Positions 32,678 through 45,153 of a stretch of DNA of 64,000 nt are shown piece by piece; position 1 is the first letter of the stretch, and each line of letters opens with the position of its first letter. The translations under genes and the position numbers were made by a program. Source of the DNA: Dichetophora obliterata (taxonomy: Eukaryota > Arthropoda > Insecta > Diptera > Sciomyzidae); the NCBI GenBank assembly GCA_963920525.1, contig OY986438.1, positions 74,439,136-74,503,135 of the forward strand. Reading direction: 5' to 3'. Below the pieces are notes generated by a model. That model made no database searches and was not told the DNA's origin. It saw nothing but the letters and a program-made list of their open reading frames with translations.

Positions 32678-33345
32678 CAGCTGTGTGTTGTTATTTTTTC
32701 TTATACCTACTTGTATCTGTTTCGCTCTCTAAGCATTGAGTATGCATGGAATATTTCTCTTTTAGATAACGATGGAATAGGTATGAGAGAGTGAAATTAC
32801 CAAGTATCAAAAATACTAGTTTGAGCACATACAGAACAAACAGATATATCGATAATACTGTTATCTTTATTTGGAACATGTGGAGTATGTGGCGTAGCAA
32901 GCATCAAGAATAAAGAACGAAATAAACAACAACAAAAGAAACAGTTTATATAAGTACAATGCATTTAAGTACGTTTTTATGTTTTAAATTTGCCAAAAAT
33001 ACGAAAAACGCATAGAAAGACACTCACCATTCTTCTTTTAGTAGAATAGAAATAGAAAAACACAACATCAATACAAAAAGAACGATCTGGAATATCCATA
33101 TTGAATGGATATATCCATTTAAAAAAGGGTTAAAACAGATACTCCACTTAGTGGAACAGATAAAGAGAAAAAAAACTACACTATAATGAGAGCCAGAGAA
33201 AGAGATGATAAGCTCTCTGCTCATTCCAAAGCATATAAGCATATGTTCTGTTCTACTCCGTGTTGTATTTGTACCAATATTATCAGGATTTTACTTGTTA
33301 TATCTGTTTGTACAAGTAGAACGGATGGTTCGTTGCAGACCTTTA
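32647..33345. mobile_element. 699 bp TIR element with 8 bp duplication, inside BEL integrase
   Basis: Ends TAAAGCTCTGCAAAGAACCA and, inverted, TAAAGGTCTGCAACGAACCA, flanked by GTGTGAAT on both sides (32639-32646, 33346-33353). An 8 bp duplication fits hAT- or P-like elements. It separates the RNase H-side frame from the integrase finger. No transposase. Confidence 0.82.
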
Positions 33346-34440
33346 GTGTGAATATGGTATAAGTGCTGGATGTTTGGCATCATAAGATAAGGTTGAGGCT
33401 TCTAGACGGCCTCCAACTCTTAATATTTCAAAATTGTCCAGAAATGGTGTAAGCCCAAGAAGAGGACTCTTCATTGGTAATTGGGTTTTATTTTTTAAAT
33501 GTTGTATTTCGTCCTTAAATTCTTCAGCTTGCATCAACTTAATGATGCTTTGAAGGGATCGTTCTAGCTCTGCCGCTGTTAGATTTTCTGAATTCGGGCT
33601 ATTTGACCTCCTTATCACTTGATTGAAGCGAAGCATATAGCTTATTATTCTTTGCAATCTTCTAAATGAATTTCGATGATTTATTTGGTCAATGATATTA
33701 GATTCTGATTTATTCTGTAGGGCAAGTAAGTTGATTGGTTCAACATGTGGTTCTTCACTTTGACTGAGTTGGATGATTGATTCATTTTCTAATTCTTCCT
33801 GTTGATTTTGAATAGTGATTTGTTTTCTTTCCCATCCGGCACTTGAAGTTTTTTTAAATGGTGGTGGCCAAAGTGACTCGTTTCCATGCAAGAAGAGTGG
33901 GCCGTAGAACCAACTGTTGCATGAAATTAGTTTATCTGGTGATATGCCTCTTGACAAGATGTCGGCTGGATTTTCTTTACTCCTTACATGCCGCCATTGA
34001 TACGCCACAGAACTATCTTGAATTGAAGCAATTCTATTTGCTACGAATGTATGGAAGTTTGTCGATGTTGAATTGATCCAATTTTATACTATTTCGAAAT
34101 CTGACCACAAATAGACCTTTACATTTGTTAAATTTAATGCCGTCTTAATCCGTCTGGTAAATCCAGCTGCAAGTTTGGCGGCACAAAGTTCAAGCCGTGG
34201 AATTGTTAATTTTTTCAATGGAGCTAAGCGTGTCTTAGCGCACAGTATCCTCGTTATTACTATTCCACTTTGATTTATAGATCGGATGTAGACTGCGGTT
34301 CCGTAAGCCTTCTCAGAGGCATCCGCAAATGCATGCAGTTGCACTTCTTTAGGAATATCACGTGCATAGACATGGCGTGGAATGTGAATTTCATTGAGTG
34401 CATTCATATCTTCACGAAATTTAATCCATCGATTATGCAT
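33343..34440 (-). pseudogene. BEL RNase H and linker to integrase
   Basis: 34440-34084 has ELHAFADASEKAYGTA-type RNase H sequence (QLHAFADASEKAYG, TIPRLELCAAKLAA, VYLWSDFEIV). A frame break near 34080 leads to 34008-33343 with WRHVRSKENPADILSRG, WFYGP, and the pre-integrase LLGLTPFLDNFEILRVGGRL region. It ends where the TIR element interrupts. Confidence 0.82.
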
Positions 34441-34467
34441 TTCCAGCGGAAGAGCGGCATCCCAATC

Positions 34468-35663
34468 TTATTTAAGTTGCCGCAACTGCTGCAAGAAGAT
34501 TTTTGCGGTTATCACAATGGGTTCCATTATTCCCAATGGGTCGAAAAGCCGAGCTATGTCAGAGGCCGCTATCCTTTTAGTTACCTTGCAGTTTTCAACC
34601 TGGTGGCACTTGATACGAAATACATCAGCTTTTGGAAGCCAAAGTAGGCCTAACGTCTTAATCTGTCTCTCTTCATCTTTGTTGAAGTCTAATTCTATTT
34701 CTTGGTCCTCTGGAGCTATGTCTTCCAATAATTTCTGATGATTTGCGCACCATTTTCTCAACTTGAACCCTGCTGTATCCAGTAATGAACTAATTTGTTG
34801 TTGATAGTCCTTGGCGGTTACAATATATTTGCACCGAGTGGATATTGTGTGCTTCCCTGATCCGCTAGCCTTTGTAAACATTTGATTGCTAAATATGGAG
34901 CTGACGTTGTTCCATATATTACGGTTGCCAATCGGTATGTTTTCAGGGGCTTATTTGGATTATTCCTCCAGAATATGAGTTGGAAATGCTGGTCTTCATT
35001 GTGAACTAAGATTTGGCGATACATTTTTTCAATGTCTGCCGTAAACACGAATCGTGGCATCCTGAATCGGAGTAATATTGTAAATAAATTTTCTTGTAGT
35101 GTCGGTCCTGCATGGAGAATATTGTTCAGTGATATGTTTGAAGATGTTTTCGATGACGCATCAAAAACCTCTCTTAACTTAGTTGTGCTACTATTTGGTT
35201 TTAAAATGCAATGATGTGGTAAATAGTAATTGGGTGTTTGAACGGCATTGTCATTTACTTCTTTCATGTGGCCTAAAAACAAATACTCATCCATAAAATT
35301 AGTGTCTTGCTCTCATAAGTCATTGTTTTTACATAATCTTTTTTCGAGTGACAAGAATCGGCGTAAGGCAATGTCCTTAGACACTCCTTATTTATCTGCC
35401 TTCTCGGTAAATGGAAGGCGAACGATGAATCGTCCGTCTCCTCGTCTCTGAACAGTATTATCAAAGTGAATTTCACATAGTTCTTCCTTTGGAGTCAAGG
35501 TCGTCTTTATTTCATCTGCTTCTTCTATCTCCCAAAACCTTTTTATGGCTTCATTAAGAGACTCGTCTGTTGTTATCACATTACATGTAGATATAGGATG
35601 TTGTATTCCATCAATTTTTCCTGAGACTACCCATCCGAAAACCGTGTTTTGGAGAGTTGGCAA
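34468..35663 (-). pseudogene. BEL reverse transcriptase, catalytic box missing
   Basis: 35663-35388 carries TVFGWVVSGKI and the palm entry GRFIVRLPF. After frame breaks, 35294-34818 has YYLPHHCILKPNSSTTKLREVFDAS, FTADIEKMYRQI and TTSAPYLAIKCLQRLA. The frame then shifts at about 34825-34880 and continues as KDYQQQISSLLDTAGFKLRKW. The YVDD box expected between these two parts is not there: a short deletion seems to have removed it. Inactive. Confidence 0.8.
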
Positions 35664-35681
35664 ATTTTTACTTAATTTTAT

Positions 35682-36140
35682 TTATCCAACAAAAAATAGC
35701 TGATGATAAAATTCTGCTCCAATCAGTAAGTCAATAGGGCCTGGCGTGTAGAAATCTGGATCAGCAAGGTTAATGTTTTTAGGTATACGCCATGATGCAA
35801 CTTCTATGTGGCAAGATGGTTGCATTGACGTAATTTGGGGGAGTACAAGGGCTTCCATTCTAGTAGAGTAATTATTTTCTCTTGATCCTAAAACGACGTT
35901 AACTCGACCTTCAATCTTCAAACGTCCATTTTCGATGCCTTGAATCATTGTAGAATTGCCTTTAGGGTGGAGTCCAAGTTTCTTTATAAGCTTGGTTGTT
36001 ATTCTGTTTACTTGTGACCCAGAGTCTAATAATGCACGGCATTCTACAAATTTTCCATTGCCAAGACCTAATTTGACCCTGGCGGTGCTCAGCATTACAT
36101 AACTCGTGTGGCTGACATTATGAATTGTTGTTAATGACAA
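35682..36140 (-). pseudogene. BEL protease (DUF1758 retropepsin)
   Basis: The frame has ARVKLGLGNGKFVECRALLDSGSQVNRITTKL; LLDSGSQ is the catalytic motif of BEL aspartic proteases. It continues to LADPDFYTPGPIDLLIGAEFYHQL. Stops on each side (36141 region and 35682) separate it from Gag and RT, so the polyprotein is broken although the domain itself is open. Confidence 0.82.
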
Positions 36141-38434
36141 CTAAGAATCCGTATCAGGGCCTTGTCCTGGTGGACCTCTTGATGTCTTCAGTGGTACATT
36201 GTTCAGGTGGACTAGACTTTTATGTTTTCGCCCACATCTTGTACAACCTCTTAGTGTGCATTGCTTACTACAGTGTCCACCCTTCATACAATTTACACAT
36301 AATTTATTTCTTTGCACCAATTTTAATCGATCCTCTGGTGGCATACAGCTATGAATTCCTTGCATGCATAAAGTGGATGATTTTCATTGCAAGCTACACA
36401 TCGAGCAAGTGTTGCTGTGAGCGTAGTCAACTGTTTTAAATTAGAGTAACCTTTCTGTTCAAATATTTTTTTGGGTTTATCGCCTATTGCTTCTAGCGAT
36501 TGAAAACGATTTTCCAAGAATTTTAAGAAAAACTGTATTGTCTGGATTTCTTTCGGATCGTCTAGTGATTGTTCATATAGAGTATGTGTTTGATTGTCCA
36601 ACTTTTTCATCAATAAGTGTAACAATAGTGGATCCCAAGATGATATGTTCACGCCTAGATTTTCCAGTGCCAACAATCCTTCTTGGGTCGTGTCATGCAT
36701 ATTTTTTAGATCAATCGCTGAGGCAATCCTTGTGGAGTTATTAGGTTGTCCTACAATTTGTTGAATAAGGCTAGAAGACAAGAGTCGTTGATTGTTGTAT
36801 CTGTTCTGCAACTCTTTCATGCTGTCTCGTAATTCTCGCTGGATAAAGTGAGATGACGTATGAGTCTTTCTGCTTCGCCACTTACATTCATCTTAAGGTA
36901 CCAAAACTTTTGTATGTTTGGCATCGCTTTTTTATGAACAATTTCGTTGAATAACTCGTAGAATTGGCGCCACGTAAGATAGTTACCATCAAATTTAGGT
37001 ATAGAGATTTTTGGCAATTGCACTGGATTTTCGACTGAGATTGAATCTGGTAAATTCGTTGCGTACTGGTTGGTTCGCTGTTTTGCTTGGATTGATAAAT
37101 GGATTGTGTGCTCTTGACCAAATCTTCCATCTCTATATATTCATTAACATTATACCCTGATGTTTCTAGGTTTTCACAGGTTTCCCATATAGCGAAACTT
37201 GCATCTTCGCATTGTTGCCAGAGATGGTTTAATGTATTTAATTTGACGTCGTAGTATTGAGCTGGTTGGATTTCGGTTGTTGTCGATAATGTTGCCATGA
37301 ATCGGCGAATTAAAATTAATATCAGAGATTGCCGGCGTAGCAGTCTTATCATGTTATCATCGCGCACTTCTGTGTTTTCTTGTGAATCTTTTATTACACT
37401 TTCTGTTGGTATGGGATTTTCATTGCTAGCATCACTGGTTTTGCATGCCGCCTTTTCTATTTCCTTCGAAAATAGTTCTTGGTATTCTTGTACTAAAAGC
37501 TTTATTTGATTGTAATATTCAGATGTGAAATATTCATGGTCCCATGGTGGTTTATCGAGATCGCGAATTTGGTTATCAACTTCTTCGAATTTTGACCAGG
37601 GGTTCAATTCCCGTTTTGCGTTAAAGTGAAGTGAAAAGAAGCTTTTCACAATAGTTTTCATTTAAAGATTTCACTTTTTCACTTCACTGCGCACAAAAAC
37701 GCGATTCTTGTTCGACTAATGAAAAGTAGCTGCTGAATAGCATTTGAGAGTTGCTGAATGTCTATTAAACAAAGCTTTTATGAAAAATAAATGTAAACAA
37801 CTTATTAGATGGTAGAAAATATTTTCAAAAATGACTTTATTGAACATGATGATGACTTTATTATGACTTCAACATTCTTTTTATTGATTTATGTAGAGAA
37901 AACTTAAGGATTTTTAGGAGGAGACTTCGCGATAAGAAAACTCATTCAGCAGAATTTCGGAGGAACACTTCGACTTATATCGCTTTCCCAAAGCTATAAA
38001 CTTGATTAAGAAAGTAAAACTATATATTAAAAATAAGCAATAAAAAAGAAAAGTATAATGAATTTTTCATAAATAAATATAACCAAAATAAGTTTTTCGG
38101 TAGCATAAAGTAGCCGAAACTAATATAGCAAGTCGATAACGCGCGTTTGCAACCGGCGTTAACTTTGTTTTCATTTCAGCTAAAAATAAACAGCTGTTGC
38201 AGTTTTAAAACACAACGGGAATCACGTTTTCCGTGTAAAGCTGAAAACACTTTTCATATGACGATAACACAGAACGGGAATTGACCCCCAGGCCTGGGCA
38301 AGGCGCTGTGCCCGATCTCGATAGTAGGTAATAGTTTTTCTTTCCGATGAGTCTTTTTTGAAATTCCTGATGAGCTGCTGTATTTCAGTTCCAGTTCGAT
38401 TTTGCTCCTGCATGAATTGGGTAAAGCTAGCCAT
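36141..38434 (-). pseudogene. BEL gag, split by a MITE and frameshifts
   Basis: The N-terminus at 38434 (MASFTQFMQEQNRTGTEIQQ ... RLAQAW) is separated by the 687 bp MITE from WSKFEEVDNQIRDLDKPPWDHEY (37596 down); the protein reads across the insertion without loss. DUF1759-like capsid sequence follows (KISIPKFDGNYLTWRQFYELF, 37023-36817, in another frame; then LKELQNRYNNQRLL, 36820-36323). Zinc knuckles CVACNENHPLYAC and CVNCMKGGHCSKQC, CTRCGRKHKSLVH close the gene near 36150. At least three frame breaks. Confidence 0.85.
37601..38287. mobile_element. 687 bp MITE in BEL gag, copy A
   Basis: TIRs GG(G/T)TCAATTCCCGTT flanked by CCAGG on both sides (37596-37600, 38288-38292). Removing it joins the gag frame as AQAW-SKFEEV. 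An identical-length copy is in unit B, so the insertion predates the duplication. The superfamily is not assigned from the 5 bp duplication. Confidence 0.85.
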
Positions 38435-38500
38435 GGCCTTGTTGATATGTATTCAACTATTTGAATAGTCACTATACGTTTCTTGAATCACTTTGGCGTG

Positions 38501-38518
38501 ATCACGTCGGGGTCACCA
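38501..38518 (-). other. BEL primer-binding site, tRNA-Trp
   Basis: Plus strand ATCACGTCGGGGTCACCA is 18 bases identical to the 3' end of tRNA-Trp plus CCA, two bases inside the 5' LTR. The same sequence primes the unrelated gypsy1. Confidence 0.85.
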
Positions 38519-38520
38519 AA

Positions 38521-39031
38521 TGTTTTTGTTAAAGCGAGAAATTATTTTCTTTCCCGCTGTGTGTCTAGGCGCATAAACCTATACACACTTTTGTATTGAA
38601 TTTGTTTTACAAAAGTTATGATTTTGTTTTTTGTGCTCAAGCTCTTGGTACCTGTGCACAATTTCTTTTATATATATTTATGTTAAAACTACAAGGTTTT
38701 TTTTATTTTGTGCCCAAACTCTTGGTACTTGTGCACAACTCTTTAAATAAAACTTCGATAATCACCTTTAAAAGACAACTGTCCCAATTTTATTAACATT
38801 TGGGTTTTTATAACAAAATATCAATTCAATTAAAAAATCTGAATTGTTCAAGGCCAGATCGTTGACTCCACAAAATTACAGCTTGCAGTTTTCCGCAGTC
38901 AGCGATTCAAGGCCAAGTCAATGAACAAAAAAAAAAACAATGTTGCTGTTTTAAGTGTCACTGGTGTTTGAAAAATATGACACCATAGTTTTTATGTTGC
39001 TGGTTGCATGGCTGGTGGCTGGTTACAGACA
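38521..39031 (-). repeat. BEL 5' LTR (511 bp, internally deleted)
   Basis: Compared with the unit B LTR (641 bp) and the 3' LTR (632 bp), it lacks about 130 bp after the ctgaat motif at 38839-38844. The GTATT duplication follows at 39032-39036. Confidence 0.92.
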
Positions 39032-39036
39032 GTATT

Positions 39037-40132
39037 ATTGATCTAGAATCTGAAATTTTCACCATAAAATAAAAAATATTATTTTGTAATTTAGAAAAAT
39101 ATCAGTTTTTCAATCAATATATTAACCACTTTCGTGTCATGTGCTGTAGCGGAGCTAAAATTTTGAGTTTATCTAACGAAATATCAACAAATTCTGTATC
39201 TTTTATTTTGGCGAAGATGTAATCGTCCAAAGTTAGAATTTAGAAAAAAAACCGTTGATTAAGTGTACTTTTACATAAAAAAACACATTTTAAATTTGGA
39301 CGACTGGCGCTAAAACAAAAGATACCGGATACGGAATTTGTAAACTAGTATTATTTATCCAAACATGTCTGAATATGAGTGTACTATTATTTCGTTCGCA
39401 GCCGTACCTATACGGAAGTTTAAAAACTTAGTTATTTTTTTTATTGCTCAAATAAGATAAAGGGTCTGTTCGGAAATGAATCATGATGCGCCAACTGCTT
39501 TTGCAGCACAAGCAAAATGTTTGAAAAATTCAAACTTTGAAGCACTGGTGAACGCAGACTTTATAGGCTACGTGTATATGGCAACAGCCAATTTGACTAC
39601 TAAGATAGAAAGCTAAGATGAGCATGTTCTAAGAGATTATTTATTATTGAAGTGATGTTCGGAACCGAGTTGGTCAATCTTGGGTAATTATTGTGTGTAT
39701 TATGATTTTAAAGATTTAAAAAAGCATAACTTTTGAATTGAACTAAAAAAAGCAACGTTGAGTTTATGTTTTATTTAAGCTTAGAAACTATACTTTCTGA
39801 TAAGAAAATTTTTTATGAAAATTTAAGCGATATGATAAATCAAATTTTTATTAAAACTCAAACAAAAACTCAATCGAATAGAGCGAAGTAACATTAATTT
39901 ATTTAAACAAAACTTTATTATATTCATTGTCATTAAGCTCAAAATATTTTTTTTAGTATTATTAAAAAACAATATTTATTATGTTCAGTTAACAAAATAG
40001 TTCAAATAAAATTCAGAATTTAAAGAACTGATATTGATCTCAATTAACAATATTTATTGTTTATAAAGTTTCCTCTTTGAAGAACGTTTATTTAAGACGC
40101 ATTAAACTTAAAATATTTTAGTTTAAGTAACT
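39037..40132. other. non-coding flank of BEL in unit A
   Basis: AT-rich host or older-repeat DNA with no recognised gene, duplicated at 50613-51708. It stops abruptly at 40132, where the truncated gypsy2 LTR begins. Confidence 0.6.
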
Positions 40133-40259
40133 TTGAAAAATTTCAGTTTCATAAATTTGTTCGAAGAAAATTGTAGCCAAATAAAAAGTTATAAAATAAA
40201 AAAAAAGTTTTGAAATAAAAAATTAAATTTAAACAAAATATATAAAAGTTTGCACCAAA
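40133..40259 (+). repeat. gypsy2 5' LTR, truncated to its last ~127 bp
   Basis: Matches 45842-45968. The promoter part is gone, so this copy cannot be transcribed normally from its own LTR. A possible primer site starts tggcgatcctgctcgatcc at 40262; I could not assign its tRNA. Confidence 0.85.
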
Positions 40260-41133
40260 ACTGGCGATCCTGCTCGATCCTGCGTTCCTGTTTTCAATCA
40301 TATTGGAAAACATATCGTTACTAATAACAAAAAGAATTACTGCAGAACCATCATCTCTGCTACAACTTCTCAACCAGAAACAACTAAACCAAACCATCAA
40401 CATACCAAATCAAATCGCTCTTAGAAGGACCACAAACTTTAAATAACAAATACAGCCAACCTTGGATCATGTGCCATGCCAAAACAAACGCCAAGTTAAC
40501 AACCAGCTAACGACCTCTTTAATGACTGCGTAGCACAACGAACACGCTCAAAAAAAAAAAAAAAAAAAAAAAAAACAGTCTCATCCGAAGAGCCCAGCAC
40601 AAGTCGTCACAGCAGCAGCAGCAGCTCATACGCTCTCACCTATTCGTCGTCACACGCTCACCTAAGCACCAATACTGTGTACCGTCAAGCAGCTATCGCA
40701 CTAATACAGCCATAAACGCTCCAACAACAACAACATCTACAACAACAGCATTAATAAAAGCAACAACGTTAACAACGCAGTCAATAACAACAATAACAAC
40801 ATTTGAAATCAACAACAACAAGAAGAGCAACAATAACAATAACAGCAACATTAACAACGCTAGCAGCAACAAATTTTATTTTATTATTAATTTTGTAAAA
40901 TTTGTATTTTGATTTATTTTTTTTGACATTTTATAAAATTTTTTCAGGTTGCTGTATTATTTTAGATTCTCACGAGGTACACACTTAGCTTCTTAAACGA
41001 ATTTTAGACGATAGGGTCGTAAGAAACCTATCGTCTAACTTTCGTAGGCACTTCACTACACTAGGGACATAGGTACACTTAAAAAAAAGGGAAGAGTTAG
41101 AATTTTCAAATAGAAGTAAATCTAGAGGGAAGA
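40260..41133 (+). other. gypsy2 leader, low complexity
   Basis: Includes a run of 26 A (40550-40575), a cag run near 40610-40625 and long (AAC)-rich stretches at 40720-40870. No coding sequence before gag. Confidence 0.75.
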
Positions 41134-42087
41134 ATGATACGAACACCTCCACACACACCCCTTACTCCACTCCCACCCCTTACTCCACACACCGGAGAGG
41201 GAGATAACACACCATTCTTAGACTTTGAGACTAACCCTCTCACACCACCAACACAAATACACACAGTTTCGGTAAAATTACCTACATTCTGGACGAGTTG
41301 CCCAGACGCTTGGTTCGCACATGCGGAAATACAATTCCAAGCGAAAGGAATCACAGTCGATAAGACTAAATACGAATACTTGGTAACCTCGCTACCACAA
41401 GAAGTCATAGTCACTGTACTAGACTTTATCCAAAAACCGCCAACACAAAACACATACGAAGGGCTTAAAAAGACATTGCTCGATAGATTTTCACTGAGCG
41501 AAAACAAGCGATTAGATAAAATCCTTTCGGATTCTGAGATGGGCGACCAAAGGCCATCTCAGTTCTACCGGTCACTTCTTCTACTAGCGGGATCAACAGT
41601 CAGTGGCGATTTAATCTACAAAATATGGCTACGCAAGTTGCCAAAAAGTCTAAATAATATCGCCTTGACCGGGTCCAGACACAGAGAACTAGAGGTCCTC
41701 TTAAAACTAGCAGATGACTTATGGGAAGCCATGGCTGGTAGCGAAATTTCTACCATGTCTAAAAAACCAGCTTCCGGCTCAGAAGAAGTAATGGCAATTA
41801 CCCAACGTTTCGCGGAGACCACATCCAAAATTTTAGAAAACTTTAATAAGTTGGCACTGGAGGTACAAGAACTGAGAAGTGAACGTTCTCGATCACAAAG
41901 CTCAAACTTCCAAAGGTACTCCAGACGTCGTTCACCTAGAAGAGAAGGGTCACAACAAAGACCGGCCAATTGGGTTTGTAGGTACCACTACAAATTTGGC
42001 AGAGCGGCCAGACGATGCGAACAACCATGCGCGTATGTTCAAACGACATCCACACCAAACCACAATACACCAAACACATTAAACTAA
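41134..42087 (+). CDS. gypsy2 gag, 317 aa
   Basis: ATG at 41134 ([18 protein letters not shown]). Capsid-like region [22 protein letters not shown] ... [18 protein letters not shown] parallels gypsy1 gag. The C-terminal finger [18 protein letters not shown] has CHCC spacing (X2, X9, X3). TAA at 42085-42087. Open over its whole length. Confidence 0.93.
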   Translation: MIRTPPHTPLTPLPPLTPHTGEGDNTPFLDFETNPLTPPTQIHTVSVKLPTFWTSCPDAWFAHAEIQFQAKGITVDKTKYEYLVTSLPQEVIVTVLDFIQKPPTQNTYEGLKKTLLDRFSLSENKRLDKILSDSEMGDQRPSQFYRSLLLLAGSTVSGDLIYKIWLRKLPKSLNNIALTGSRHRELEVLLKLADDLWEAMAGSEISTMSKKPASGSEEVMAITQRFAETTSKILENFNKLALEVQELRSERSRSQSSNFQRYSRRRSPRREGSQQRPANWVCRYHYKFGRAARRCEQPCAYVQTTSTPNHNTPNTLN

Positions 42088-45000
42088 AAAACACCATCAT
42101 TGCAACGGCTAATGATGGGAGTTCTATAACACTAACACGCCGTTTATTCATATTTGACAAGGACAATAACTTAAATTTCTTAATCGACAGTGGCGCTGAA
42201 GTTTCCGTATTGCCATCCTCCAAATTCAAAATTTATAAAAAATCAGATTTGACACTCCAAGCTGCTAATGGCACAGCAATATCGACTTACAGAAAAAAAT
42301 TGTTAAACGTAAATTTAAAACTCAGACGAGAATTTCCTTTCACTTTCATATTAGCAGATATCGCAAGACCTATCATTGGCGCAGACTTTCTTACCAAAAA
42401 TGGACTTCTAATAGATCTAAAACACAGAAAACTCATAGACCCCCTTACAAAATTATCCGTCAATGCAATTTCGAGGTATTCTGAAACACAATTACCGAAA
42501 CTATTTACACTCGACGATAAATACACACAGTTACTCAAACAATTCCCTTCACTCTTCACAGAACCAAATTACACTGCACCAATCAAACACAAAACAGTAC
42601 ACCACATAGTTACAGAAGGACAGTTACCATTCACACGACCACGACGCTTAGACCTATCAAAATTAAAAATCGCAAAACAAGAATTCGACTTTCTAGTCAA
42701 GTCAGGAATTTGTAGACCGTCTGACTCGAAAACTTCTTCTCCACTACACCTTGTAGCCAAACGCGAACCAAATGACTGGAGACCATGTGGCGACTACAGA
42801 CGACTGAACGCTATTACTGTACCTGACCGTTACCCTTTACCACATATACACGACTTTTCCATCAACTTACATAACACAAACTTTTATTCAAAAATTGACC
42901 TGGTCAGAGCATATCACCAGATACCGATGGCTCCTAGCGACATCCACAAAACAGCAATAACAACACCTTTCGGAATGTTCGAATTTCTCCGAATGCCTTT
43001 CGGCTTGAGAAATTCAGCACAAACATTCCAAAGATTTATACATGAAGTCTTACAGGGACTAGATTTCATTTTCGTTTATTTAGATGACATACTTATAGCT
43101 AGCGAGACCGAGACAGAACACATAAAACACTTAACACAAGTTTTCCAAAGACTTTCAGAATACGGCTTAAACATTAAACCTAACAAATGCACGTTCGGAG
43201 CATCTGATATAAACTTCCTCAGTTACAACATTTCCAAACAAGGTATCCGACCTTCGGAAGAACGTACACAGTGCATACGAGACTACCCACAACCCACCAC
43301 AGTCAAACAAATGCAAAAATTCATAGGCATGACAAACTACTACCACCGTTGTATCCCAAAACTCGCACACATGCTAGGCCCAATTTATGACATGGTCACC
43401 GTAGCATCAAAAACAAAAAACAAACAGTTACACTGGACAGAGAACACACTACAGGCATTTACAACAAGCAAAGATAGTTTTGCAAAGGAAACACTACTCA
43501 ATCACATCAGTAGTAATGCAAAATTATCGATTGCCGTAGACGCATCGAACACAGCCATTGGCGGCGTTTTACAACAACGCAATAACGGTACATTAGAACC
43601 ATTAGCATTTTTCTCAAAAAAGTTATCAAAGTCAGAAACGAAATACAGTACATTCGACAGAGAATTACTAGCCATATACTTAAACATCAAACACTTTAGA
43701 CACTACCTAGAAGGAAACAATTTTACGGTATACACAGATCACAAACCACTGATTAACGCTATACATTCACAAACAGAACGCAGTCCCAGACAAACAAGAC
43801 ACTTAGAATACATCGCACAATTCACACATGACATTAAACACATTAAAGGTTCAGAAAACACTGTAGCAGATGCACTTTCACGAGCTGAAGTAGAAGCTTT
43901 TGCCTGCACAGACATCAACCTGAGAACGCTACATAAAGAACAGAACACAGACACAGAGCTGCAAGATATACTAAATAGCCACAGATACAAGCTCGAACAG
44001 ATAGTCATACCGGTACTCAACATTAAAATTTGGTGCGAACAGAAAAATTCTTTAACACGACCTTACATACCACAGACTTTACGAAAACAAGTATTCGAAC
44101 AACTACACAACATAGCACATCCTGGTACACGAGCCTCACGGCGATTACTTACACAAAGATATTTCTGGCCGAATATGAATACACACGTTAACAAAAGGGC
44201 ACAAGAATGCGTTAGATGTCAACGCTCAAAAATACACAAGCACACGAAGACAACACCACACAAAATCAGCATACCACACGGCCGTTTCGAACATATCCAC
44301 GTGGATATAGTCGGTCCTTTGCCAACTTCAAAAGAGTAAAGATACCTACTTACCGTAGTCGACAGGAACACTCGTTGGCCAGAAGCATATCCGCTAAAAG
44401 ACACAAACACCGACACGATAGTCGACACTCTTCAAAGAGAGTATATTTCACGTTTTGGAGTTCCATTGAAGGTTACCTCTGATCAAGGAGCACAATTCAC
44501 TTCCGCGACCTTTAACACATTTCTCAAAAATCTCGGTTGCCAACATATAACTACTTCGGCTTACCACCCACAAGCCAACGGCATGGTAGAGCGTTTTCAC
44601 CGCCAGTTAAAGGTTTCCCTTATCGCAACAAACAACCAGACAAATTGGTTCACAGAGTTGCCACTAGTTCTTCTGGGCCTTAGATCCTCAGTCAAAGAAG
44701 ACATCAAAGCGTCGCCAGCTGAGATGGTTTTTGGCCAGCCGCTCAGATTACCGAAACAAATAGTAATTCGCAACAACGAAACTTTAAACCCTTCAGAGAT
44801 GCTTCCAAAAATTAAACAAGTAGTCGAAAACAAACAATCACTCATTTCACACCATAACACAAAATTCCAACAACACGTACCTAAGGAACTCAACACTTGT
44901 AAATTTGTCTTCGTTAGAAACGACACCATACACAGCAAGTTCAAGGAACCCTATGATGGTCCTTTTGAAGTAATCAACCGAAACCCAAAATACTTCACAA

Positions 45001-45140
45001 TACTCAAAAATAACACTCATACTACAGTTAGTTTAGACCGTTTAAAACCAGCAGCAATTAATACAGACACAACAACTACAACACTATCTAAAAGAAAGGT
45101 ACATTTTAATTTACTCAGAAATACAACAAGATTCATTTGA
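42015..45140 (+). pseudogene. gypsy2 pol with one in-frame stop in integrase
   Basis: Overlaps gag by 73 nt in the -1 frame. Domains in order: protease [17 protein letters not shown] with [23 protein letters not shown] and [11 protein letters not shown] (YLDD); RNase [17 protein letters not shown] and TDHKPL; integrase finger [10 protein letters not shown] ... CVRCQRSK and the first core Asp in [11 protein letters not shown] at 44337-44339 interrupts integrase just after GPLPTSKE; the same frame continues to 45140 with TSDQGAQFTSATF, HPQANGMVERFH and the C-terminal tail. One nonsense change is the only obvious lesion in the coding part. Confidence 0.93.
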
Positions 45141-45153
45141 GGAGGGGGAATAA

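Larger units (their letters stand above)
22717..39031 (-). mobile_element. roo-like BEL/Pao provirus with env, nested insertions
   Basis: LTRs at both ends begin TGTTTTTG and end TTACAGACA on the plus strand, and a perfect 5 bp duplication GTATT flanks the whole (22712-22716, 39032-39036). Order on the minus strand: LTR, tRNA-Trp PBS, gag, protease, RT, RNase H, integrase, env, polypurine tract, LTR. Without the nested gypsy it is about 9.9 kb. Every gene is broken. Insertions inside it: MITE 37601-38287, TIR element 32647-33345, gypsy 24510-30888. Confidence 0.93.

Noticed and set aside
36125..36439. Hydrophobic plus-strand ORF resembling a membrane protein
   Set aside because: Antisense of the BEL zinc-knuckle region; similar antisense frames at 25397-29981 mirror gypsy1 gag-pol.
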